From assembly GCF_003171655.1 (NCBI RefSeq), contig NZ_QFZL01000003.1, positions 1 through 64,000 on the forward strand: a DNA stretch of 64,000 bases, given 5' to 3'. Below the pieces are notes generated by a model. That model made no database searches. It was not told the origin of the DNA and saw only the letters and a program-made list of their open reading frames with translations. Position numbers and translations under genes: made by a program. This document shows positions 25,494 through 32,355 of this stretch, piece after piece (position 1 is the stretch's first letter; each line of letters begins with the position of its first letter). The DNA comes from Stakelama portus (GTDB lineage: Bacteria; Pseudomonadota; Alphaproteobacteria; Sphingomonadales; Sphingomonadaceae).

Positions 25494-26745
25494 CGGCACG
25501 AGCCTCCCGAATACCGTTGCGCAGTTGATCGGCGAAGTTTTGAAACTGTTCATCCGTCATCATGGGGCGCGAACGAAAGCGACGAACAAGCGTGACAATG
25601 GCGATGACGAGAAGCAGCGCGACAAGTCCAGCAACGAGAGTGGGCCACCAGATTCCGCCGGACCTGCGTGTCGTCGGCTGGAGCATTTCGTTCGCCGACG
25701 CGCCGGGCAAAGGCACTGTCATGGGTTCCGCAACCGGCGCGACGCTCGGCTCAAGAGGCCCGGTCTCGAATACGATATTATCACCGAGTGCGGGATCGAA
25801 ACCGATTGCGCGTGCGATCGCGTCGCGCGCTATCGCCACATTATCGGCAGGCATTGCGACAGGCGTCACTACCGTCGCACGCAACGGGAAGCTTCGCTGC
25901 GTTGGCGCTCGTTCCTGCGCAGCGATGACCTCTCCCGCAGTTAGAGCAATGCCATCCTCGATCGCCAAAATATGGATACGAAATGCCTGACCCGGAAGCG
26001 CCGCGTCGACCGCGCCCCGGGCTCGTGCGTGGTAATAGCTTTGAACCGCGGCACGTTGCTCGGCTTCAGGTGTGAGTTCGGGCCGGACAACCACCGGTTC
26101 CGGCGTCAGCAATCGGCCGGAGGAATCGAGCAGAACGACATTTTCCGGATCGAGTTCGGGCACTGCGGCGGCAACCAGATTGCGGATCCCCGCGACCCGG
26201 TCCGACGTGGGAGGGCGATCATTGCGTAGAGTCAGCGTCACCGCAGCCTTGGGCGCAACGCCATTGTCGCGGAACAGGGATCGCTCGGGAAGCGCCAGAT
26301 GCACGCGCGCATCGACAATCCCGTCCATGTGCAAAATGGTGCGCACCAGTTCGCCCTGCAGCGCACGCTGATAGTTGATCTTTTGCGCGAAGCTCGTGAG
26401 CCCCATATCGGATTTATTGAACAGCTCGAAACCAATCTCGCCCCGCGCCGCTGCCTCCGACTGAACCAGCGCGAGCCGCGTCGCATCGGCGGCAGCGGAC
26501 GATACCAGGATCGTCGTCCCGGCATCCTTCAATCGATAGGAGGTATGGCTGGCATCCAGCTCGGAAACGATCGCCGCGGCTTCTTCGGGCCGAAGATCTT
26601 GCGCTAGCACGACATAGCCGGGTCGCAGAAATGCAAGATAGGCAATGATCAGGAGTACCGCGATGATCGCGAAAATCGCCGCGCCGATCAGCGGCATACG
26701 CATGGAGCGCCGCAGCGCGTCATCGGTTGTCGGGGTTTCGGCCAT
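25480..26745 (-). CDS. fliF: Flagellar MS-ring protein FliF (short form)
   Basis: This 421-residue protein has a membrane helix at about 19-41, the conserved ring-building domains (VLAQDLRPEEAAAIVSELD .. FELFNKSDMGLTSFAQKINYQRALQGELVRTI .. RVHLALPERSLF, read in parts), a second membrane helix at about 366-388, and a cytoplasmic tail of only about 33 residues. FliF is usually 520-580 residues with a longer tail that binds FliG. Both the periplasmic part and the tail are reduced here. It starts one base after fliE. Confidence 0.92.
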   Translation of the reverse strand: MAETPTTDDALRRSMRMPLIGAAIFAIIAVLLIIAYLAFLRPGYVVLAQDLRPEEAAAIVSELDASHTSYRLKDAGTTILVSSAAADATRLALVQSEAAARGEIGFELFNKSDMGLTSFAQKINYQRALQGELVRTILHMDGIVDARVHLALPERSLFRDNGVAPKAAVTLTLRNDRPPTSDRVAGIRNLVAAAVPELDPENVVLLDSSGRLLTPEPVVVRPELTPEAEQRAAVQSYYHARARGAVDAALPGQAFRIHILAIEDGIALTAGEVIAAQERAPTQRSFPLRATVVTPVAMPADNVAIARDAIARAIGFDPALGDNIVFETGPLEPSVAPVAEPMTVPLPGASANEMLQPTTRRSGGIWWPTLVAGLVALLLVIAIVTLVRRFRSRPMMTDEQFQNFADQLRNGIREARADAGV

Positions 26746-26746
26746 C

Positions 26747-27067
26747 TCAAAGCTGCATGTTCATGAGTTCGCGATAGCCTTCGACCAGGCGTGAACGCAC
26801 CTGCATCGCGAGCTCGACGGAAATCCGGGCCTCGGCCAGCGCCGTCGTGACCTGATGCACCGGCATTGACGGATCGAGTGCGAATGCGCGCGCCAATCCG
26901 TCTGCGCTCGCAACCTTCTGATCGACTGACTGAAGCCCCTGCATCAGGATCGATCCAAAGCTCTGGCTGCCGCCAATCGCAGTCGTTGGGACAGGCATAT
27001 CGAGGCGCAGCATGAGGACCGGATCGACGACCGATGAAATCGCAGCAACGGGTTCGAAACTGGTCAT
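26747..27067 (-). CDS. fliE: Rod-MS ring junction protein FliE
   Basis: This 106-residue protein has the FliE C-terminal pattern PVHQVTTALAEARISVELAMQVRSRLVEGYRELMNMQL (read in parts), which joins the rod to the MS ring. Length is normal. Its ATG overlaps the flgC stop (ATGA), and it directly precedes fliF: the common flgB-flgC-fliE-fliF order. Confidence 0.93.
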   Translation of the reverse strand: MTSFEPVAAISSVVDPVLMLRLDMPVPTTAIGGSQSFGSILMQGLQSVDQKVASADGLARAFALDPSMPVHQVTTALAEARISVELAMQVRSRLVEGYRELMNMQL

Positions 27068-27480
27068 GCGGCCCGCCCATATTCGGCTGCACGCGCATAC
27101 ATTTGCTGCGCGATCGACATAGCGGTCAGATTGGCCTCATAGGCCCGCGACGTTCGGATCAGCAGGGTCATTTCCGCCGCATGGTCGATTTCCGGATAGG
27201 CGACATAGCCATAGCCGTCGGCGTCAGGATTTTCAGGTTCATAGGCGAGACGAATATCGCCGGAATCGACACGCGTGACACCGACGCCTCCAAGCTCGTC
27301 CGGATTCATCATGGTCGAAAAATCGCCGATCGGGCCCGAAACCAACCGAAGTGCCCGATAGGGCGCGCCGTCCGGACCGCGCGTGCTGTTCATATTCGCC
27401 AGATTCTGCGCGATCACTTCCATGCGGCGCCACTCAACGTCCAGACCGGTGGCGCTGATCTCGATTGGTCCCACGATCAC
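27064..27480 (-). CDS. flgC: Flagellar proximal rod protein FlgC
   Basis: This 138-residue protein has the rod N-terminal motif (ISATGLDVEWRRMEVIAQNLAN MNST, read in parts), the central VDSGDIRLAYEPENPDADGYGYVAYPEIDH region and the C-terminal ANLTAMSIAQQMYARA helix. FlgC polymerises in the proximal rod with FlgB and FlgF. The start is GTG, overlapping the flgB stop (GTGA). Confidence 0.93.
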   Translation of the reverse strand: MIVGPIEISATGLDVEWRRMEVIAQNLANMNSTRGPDGAPYRALRLVSGPIGDFSTMMNPDELGGVGVTRVDSGDIRLAYEPENPDADGYGYVAYPEIDHAAEMTLLIRTSRAYEANLTAMSIAQQMYARAAEYGRAA

Positions 27481-27812
27481 CTGCCCCCTTCAATCACGGT
27501 ACGCATAAGACCCCCGCGTCCCTCCAGGACCGACAGCAGCGCACCGAAACGCAACGCTGTTTGCGAAGCCGTCGCGATCTCCAAGTCGAGGCGCAGCCCT
27601 TCCCCCTCTGGAACCAGGCTCATCTGTGGGGTGACGTCGGCCAGGTCCGCCCGGCCGCTTGCTGCAGCCGCCTTCAGACTGTCTTCGAAGGATACGCGCA
27701 TCGCCCGGTATCCGGGGGAATTGGCGTTTGCGATATTCTGCGCTGTGACGGTCTGACGCGCATAAAGCCCGTCGAGCGCCTTCACGATCAGTTCCGTGGT
27801 GAAATTGCCCAT
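27477..27812 (-). CDS. flgB: Flagellar proximal rod protein FlgB
   Basis: This 111-residue protein has the rod motif YARQTVTAQNIANANSPGYRA and the FEDSLKAA segment that follows in FlgB. A C-terminal helix ends in VLEGRGGLMRTVIEGGR. It starts eight bases after the flgI stop and is coupled to flgC. Confidence 0.92.
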   Translation of the reverse strand: MGNFTTELIVKALDGLYARQTVTAQNIANANSPGYRAMRVSFEDSLKAAAASGRADLADVTPQMSLVPEGEGLRLDLEIATASQTALRFGALLSVLEGRGGLMRTVIEGGR

Positions 27813-27820
27813 AGCCAGCC

Positions 27821-28948
27821 CTATTGAATGATGATGTCGGCATGGAGCGCGCCGGCGGCCTTGATCGCCTGCAGAACTGCAATGACGCGGCGCGTGTCGA
27901 CCCTGGCCCGAAACAGTGCCTGAACCAGATCGGCGACCGTAGTACTGGGCAAGGTGATCGCGAGATCGCCGACACCTTCTTCAACCGAAACGTCAGTGTT
28001 GGTTACGATCAGGCTCGCAACACCATTGCCGGTAGCGACGGCATAGCCGGGCTGCGAAGCGACGCTTTGCGCCTTTACGCTCACCCTGATGTCCCCCTGC
28101 GCCACCACTACGCTCGAAATGGTGACATCGCCCCCCGCGACGACCGTTCCCGTGCGTTCGTTAATGACGATGCGCGGCATGCTGTCCGGTTCCACGGATA
28201 AATTCTCGACGCGGGATATGAAGGCCGGAATTTCCGATTCCGCCCCGGAGTAAGCGATACGGATTTCGTCCGCATTGACTGCCGTTGCCGTGCCATAGCC
28301 GAGCCGCTGGCTGATCCGTTCGGCAATGCGTTCGGCGGTCGTGAAGCTCGGTTCGCGCAGCAGAAAGCGCAGCGCGCCATCGGTAATGGTTGGCCGAGAA
28401 TCGAGGTCGCGCTCGATCGTCGCCCCCCCTGGAAGTGTTGCCGCAGTGGGATAATTGCGCTGCTCGCGATCATAGCCGCTATCGAACTGATAGCCACCAG
28501 TCACCAAGGACCCCTGCGCAAGTGCATAGGTGCGCTGATCGGGCCCCAGCAGGGGCGTGAGGATCAGCGTGCCACCGGCCAGACTGCGCGCATCGCCAAT
28601 CGAAGAGATAGTAACATCGATCCGGTCGCCGGAATTTGCCGATGGCGGCAAGGTTGCCGTCACAAGTACGGCTGCGACGTTACGGCTGCTCAGCTCGTCC
28701 TCGGTAACGCCAGCACCCAGCCGGGAAAGGATATTGCGAAGCGCACGTCGAGTGACGAGGCTCCGTCGCGAATCTCCTGACCCTGAAAGGCCTGTAACCA
28801 GCCCATATCCGACCAGAACATTGTCGCGCCACCCCGCGAACCGACCCAGGCTTTTGATCGGGACGTCCTGGGCGCTTGCCGGAATCGGAACCAGCAATGT
28901 CGAAGCACATAGCAACGACAGCAGCCGCCAATATCGCAAGCACATCAC
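27821..28948 (-). CDS. flgI: Flagellar P-ring protein FlgI
   Basis: This 375-residue protein has a signal peptide (about 1-26, ending ASA-QD) followed by the FlgI core: VPIKSLGRFAGWRDNVLVGYGLVTGLSGSGD, VAAVLVTATLPPSANSGDRIDVTISSIGDARSLAGGTLILTPL and GDLAITLPSTTVADLVQAL (all read in parts). It forms the ring in the peptidoglycan layer around the rod. Overlaps flgH by ATGA. Full length. Confidence 0.95.
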   Translation of the reverse strand: MMCLRYWRLLSLLCASTLLVPIPASAQDVPIKSLGRFAGWRDNVLVGYGLVTGLSGSGDSRRSLVTRRALRNILSRLGAGVTEDELSSRNVAAVLVTATLPPSANSGDRIDVTISSIGDARSLAGGTLILTPLLGPDQRTYALAQGSLVTGGYQFDSGYDREQRNYPTAATLPGGATIERDLDSRPTITDGALRFLLREPSFTTAERIAERISQRLGYGTATAVNADEIRIAYSGAESEIPAFISRVENLSVEPDSMPRIVINERTGTVVAGGDVTISSVVVAQGDIRVSVKAQSVASQPGYAVATGNGVASLIVTNTDVSVEEGVGDLAITLPSTTVADLVQALFRARVDTRRVIAVLQAIKAAGALHADIIIQ

Positions 28949-29523
28949 AATAGACCCAGAAAGTTGAAAATGCGCGTGATGATACCCGGTCGAGCACCAC
29001 GCGAGACAAATCCTTTTCCGTCATAATCAATCTCAGCATCCGCAATGCGGCCCGAGGCAATTGTATTGTCGCTTTCAATATCTGCAGGTCGGATACGCCC
29101 GCGGACTGCGATGCGCGTATCCTCGCCGTTGACGTGCAACTGCTGCTCCCCCGCGATCCGGAAATCACCATTTGGCAGAATGTCGACCACGGTAACGCTG
29201 AGCACCGCGACAAGCCGCTCGCTTCGACGTATTTCGCCGCGACCCGAATATCCGCCACCAAAGCCGAGTTGCGCCGCTTCTGCCACTCCGCTGAAGCCGA
29301 TATCGCCACTCAGTTGGGTCGAACCATTGGCTGTGCTGGTCTGACTGCTCGACGATTCCGCCTGTTGCTGCACCACCACGGTGATCGCATCGCCGACCGC
29401 CGATGCACGACGATCCGCAGCCATCGCGGCCCAGCCCCCCTCGCGATAGAGACTCTGTGCGAGGGCCGGGTGCGCTTCGCACAAAAGCATGGCCGCCAGC
29501 GCGCATATGCGAAGGCGCATCAA
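28945..29523 (-). CDS. flgH: Flagellar L-ring protein FlgH (no canonical lipobox)
   Basis: This 192-residue protein has the FlgH core (ASAVGDAITVVVQQQAESSS, SGRGEIRRSERLVAVLSVTV, NGDFRIAGEQQLHVNGED) and a signal peptide ending ALA-QS at about residue 22. FlgH normally is an outer-membrane lipoprotein with an L-x-G/A-C lipobox. The only early Cys here (residue 15, in MLLCEA) has Leu before it, so acylation is doubtful and signal peptidase I cleavage looks more likely. Starts inside the flgA stop (ATGA). Confidence 0.92.
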   Translation of the reverse strand: MMRLRICALAAMLLCEAHPALAQSLYREGGWAAMAADRRASAVGDAITVVVQQQAESSSSQTSTANGSTQLSGDIGFSGVAEAAQLGFGGGYSGRGEIRRSERLVAVLSVTVVDILPNGDFRIAGEQQLHVNGEDTRIAVRGRIRPADIESDNTIASGRIADAEIDYDGKGFVSRGARPGIITRIFNFLGLL

Positions 29524-29921
29524 GGTGCCTCCACCACAAACTGCGCGGCAAATATCGCGCCATCGGCATCTTGCACGAAAATCCGATCGCCCGACCGGCC
29601 ATGTTGAAGCGCCGACACTGGTCGCTCGATCGTAACCGCCCCCACCGAGGAACGAAGCGTTACCGTATCGCCATTTGCGACAACATCGTCGCCTATCGCA
29701 GTGACTTCGCCCAGATAGGTTCCGACCGGTATCAATATTCTTGTCACTGCGACGCCCGCATGCCCGTCATAGGCGAGCATCGCTGCGGGACGCTCCTCCT
29801 GTCTGCAAGGCACCGAAACGACGTCTCTCGAAGCCAGGGGCATTCCCGGATCGATGTTGCGGGCCGCAGCATAGCATTGCCCCGGCATCGCAGCGCTCAG
29901 ATAGGCAAGCATGCCGATCAT
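29520..29921 (-). CDS. flgA: P-ring assembly chaperone FlgA
   Basis: This 133-residue protein has a short secretion signal (about 1-18) and a SAF-like domain: NIDPGMPLASRDVVSVPCRQ, ILIPVGTYLGEVTAIGDDVV ANGDTVTLRSSVGAVTI, with the end FVQDADGAIFAAQFVVEAP. FlgA assists FlgI assembly in the periplasm. It is about half the length of two-domain FlgA proteins but fits the short form. Overlaps flgG and flgH by ATGA at both ends. Confidence 0.88.
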   Translation of the reverse strand: MIGMLAYLSAAMPGQCYAAARNIDPGMPLASRDVVSVPCRQEERPAAMLAYDGHAGVAVTRILIPVGTYLGEVTAIGDDVVANGDTVTLRSSVGAVTIERPVSALQHGRSGDRIFVQDADGAIFAAQFVVEAP

Positions 29922-30691
29922 CGACGCAATCCGTTCGCGACACCCATCAACTGATCCGCAGCCTGGACGATCTGCGCATTTGCTGCATAGGCGCGCTGAA
30001 CAAGCATCAGGCCCACCATTTCGTCCGACAAGACGACATTCGAGTGCTCGATGGCACCTTGAACGAAGCGCCCCAACCCGTCTTCACCGGCAACCCCTGA
30101 AATGGCCGAGGCGCCGTCGCGAAGCCGGTAATAGCCATCATCAAGTTGGTCGACGGAGGCCGCATCGTCAATTCTGACGAGGCCGAGTTGGCCGATTTCC
30201 GTAGCGGTGGTCTCGCCATCAATAATCGCGCTAACCGTACCGTCTGGCGAAATAGAGAGCGCCGTCGCGTCCCATGGCACGGTCACCCCCGAGAGCAGGC
30301 CGAAACCTTCAGAAGTGGCGAGCAACCCGTCCTCGTTGATGCGCAAACTTCCGCCACGCCATAGCAAGGTCTGACCGCCGGGGCCCATTACTTCGACAAA
30401 ACCATTTCCCGAAACCGCCACATCCATGGGGTTCCCGGTCCTTTCTATTTCGCCCGGCTGATTAAGCATCAGCTGGGTCGATGCCGCTACACCCGCACTC
30501 GTAGACACCTGGCGCGACGGATCAGACGCGTCGACTTCCGGCTGCCGTACGGAAGCCACCAGATCGGAAAAGCGTATCTGGGCACGTTTGAACGCGGGCG
30601 TATTCACGTTTGCGATATTGTTGGCGATCGTATCGAGCGCTTTCTGTTGCGCATTCAAACCGGTCGCTGCGACGCTAAAGGCGTCGCTCAT
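29918..30691 (-). CDS. flgG: Flagellar distal rod protein FlgG
   Basis: This 257-residue protein has the N-terminal rod helix (AATGLNAQQKALDTIANNIANVNTPAFKRAQ, read in parts), then GNPMDVAVSGNGFVEV and the C-terminal FVQGAIEHSNVVLSDEMVGLMLVQRAYAANAQIV .. ADQLMG. The order after a shorter FlgF and before flgA supports FlgG. It is near the usual 260 residues. Its ATG overlaps the flgF stop. Confidence 0.9.
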   Translation of the reverse strand: MSDAFSVAATGLNAQQKALDTIANNIANVNTPAFKRAQIRFSDLVASVRQPEVDASDPSRQVSTSAGVAASTQLMLNQPGEIERTGNPMDVAVSGNGFVEVMGPGGQTLLWRGGSLRINEDGLLATSEGFGLLSGVTVPWDATALSISPDGTVSAIIDGETTATEIGQLGLVRIDDAASVDQLDDGYYRLRDGASAISGVAGEDGLGRFVQGAIEHSNVVLSDEMVGLMLVQRAYAANAQIVQAADQLMGVANGLRR

Positions 30692-31392
30692 TGACCGACC
30701 CTCCCCAGCGTGGAGAACACTCTTCCCAACAGTTCATCATAGGTCTGTACTAGTCGGGCACCTGTTTCGAAACCGCGACTGGCCTGCATCGAGCTGACCA
30801 TTTCGTCGCCCAGGTCGACATTCGAACTTTCGAGCATACCCTGGCGCAGAACAGGGGTGTCGACCAACTCGATCTCACAATCATCCAGCAGCGCGAAGCC
30901 ATTTGTCGCCGCCGCGGGCATAGCCTCATCCACAACTGCGAACACACCGATCTTCGATACCGGCACCCCAGCGTCGAGCACCACGCCATCGGCTTCAATC
31001 GTCACCGCACCGTGATCAAGGACCAGATCTCCGCCGCCAGCCTGCTGCAGGACCATTCCCTGCGGATTGACGACCTCTCCGGTCGATGCGAGCGCGAATT
31101 GCCCCGCGCGCGAATAGACATATTGATTGCCGTTCCGGAGACGAAAATATCCGTTACCGCTGACAGCGACATCCAGCGCATTTCCAGTTTCGGTCAAGCC
31201 GCCTTGACTATGATCATACCGCACTGACCGCATCGCTGCAGTATCGGCGCTGGATTTCGAGATCAAATCACTGAACGGAATTTCGCGTTTATATCCCGGT
31301 GTCGAGATATTGGAGACGTTACGCGCGACCGATTCAAGACGCCTTTCTGCCGCGACCATAATACTGGTCGCACACTCGACAAAATCTGACAT
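30688..31392 (-). CDS. flgF: Flagellar proximal rod protein FlgF
   Basis: This 234-residue protein begins MSDFVECATSIMVAAERRLESVARNVSNISTPGYKRE (read in parts), has LDVAVSGNGYFRL, and ends with the rod helix SSNVDLGDEMVSSMQASRGFETGARLVQTYDELLGRVF. It is the first gene of the roughly 20-kb flagellar operon. The start at 31392 is preceded by GGGGGG four bases away; an in-frame upstream ATG would run into the operator palindrome. Confidence 0.88.
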   Translation of the reverse strand: MSDFVECATSIMVAAERRLESVARNVSNISTPGYKREIPFSDLISKSSADTAAMRSVRYDHSQGGLTETGNALDVAVSGNGYFRLRNGNQYVYSRAGQFALASTGEVVNPQGMVLQQAGGGDLVLDHGAVTIEADGVVLDAGVPVSKIGVFAVVDEAMPAAATNGFALLDDCEIELVDTPVLRQGMLESSNVDLGDEMVSSMQASRGFETGARLVQTYDELLGRVFSTLGRVGQ

Positions 31393-31409
31393 ACACCCCC
31401 CGGCGAATC

Positions 31410-31447
31410 TGTCCCACAATGGGACACTGAGTCGCAGAGCTTGTCAA
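31410..31447 (-). promoter_or_regulatory. Flagellar operon promoter with perfect operator palindrome
   Basis: On the minus strand a perfect -35 TTGACA (31447-31442) is followed, after a 17-base spacer, by a poor -10 (TCCCAT). That -10 lies inside a perfect 17-bp palindrome, TGTCCCATTGTGGGACA (31426-31410). The palindrome ends 18 bases before the flgF ATG. A good -35 with a weak -10 covered by a symmetric site suggests a repressor or activator controlling the whole operon. The factor is unknown. Confidence 0.6.
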
Positions 31448-31611
31448 GGAGATATTGATTTATGTCATTAATGCAGATTCGACCGAGCCCGCGCGCCAAG
31501 GTTTGGCGACTCGTAAAACCAAATACATTTGTCCTGAACCTGCTCGCGATCACGCTTTTGGTGCTGGCAGAGTAGTCGCCCTTACGCGCCACGTTCGCCC
31601 TTCCAGGCGGC

Positions 31612-32283
31612 CTAGGCTTTCTGTTCCGAAGCCTCGTTCAGCATCCGATCGGCGAAAACGCGTTTGTACCAGCGGAGCAGGTCCAGCGCGGCGTCAATCT
31701 TCTCGGGCTTGCGGGTGATCAGCCGTTCGATCATCAGTCCGCGAAATGCCGCCTGGTGGAGCGTGTGCATGGCTTCGACCAGATCGTCATTTTCGATCCC
31801 TGCCGCCCTGGCTATCCGCTGCGTGCCCTCCAGCTGGAAATGGTCGAGATCATCGGCGACGTCGATCAGCCGCTCCTCCAGCGCCTCGTCACCGCGCTGC
31901 GCCATCAATATCTCGAGCGACGCCATCATCTCGGGCGCGGCCATCGTTGCCCAGGTGACGTCGGTAAGTGCCAGGAACCGCTCGACCCCTTTGGGATAGC
32001 GCAGGATCTCGTCGCGGCGCATCATGTGCACGCGCTGTTCGATTTCCTGCATCACCGAAACGATCAGGTCGGTCTTGGTGGGGAAATGATGCAGCATCCC
32101 GCCGCGGCTGATATTGGCACGCTTTGCGACGGTGATGGTGGTCGTCGCGGCATAACCTTCTTCTGCGAGGCAGGCGATTGCAGCGTCGATCGCGCGTCGC
32201 CGCGTCTCCTCGCGCCGCTCGGCCTGGCTGCGGCGCTGGCGCGGGGGAGCACAGGCGGCGGGAGAATTTTCTTCTGACATCAT
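31612..32283 (-). CDS. TetR/AcrR-family transcriptional regulator
   Basis: This 223-residue protein has a basic N-terminal arm and a TetR helix-turn-helix at about 32-70 (RAIDAAIACLAEEGYAATTT .. VAKRANISRGGMLHHFPTKTDL, read in parts). The C-terminal helical domain should bind an effector. It follows the TonB receptor gene after a 72-base gap on the same strand, so the two may be co-transcribed. It is the obvious candidate to bind the 26-bp element found twice in this locus. The start is taken at the first of two adjacent ATGs. Confidence 0.88.
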   Translation of the reverse strand: MMSEENSPAACAPPRQRRSQAERREETRRRAIDAAIACLAEEGYAATTTITVAKRANISRGGMLHHFPTKTDLIVSVMQEIEQRVHMMRRDEILRYPKGVERFLALTDVTWATMAAPEMMASLEILMAQRGDEALEERLIDVADDLDHFQLEGTQRIARAAGIENDDLVEAMHTLHQAAFRGLMIERLITRKPEKIDAALDLLRWYKRVFADRMLNEASEQKA

Positions 32284-32355
32284 CAAATTATGGCGCTTCA
32301 ACGAACCAAAGGAAAGATGGGCCCGCACCGATCGGCGCGGGCCGCGCAGGCTATT

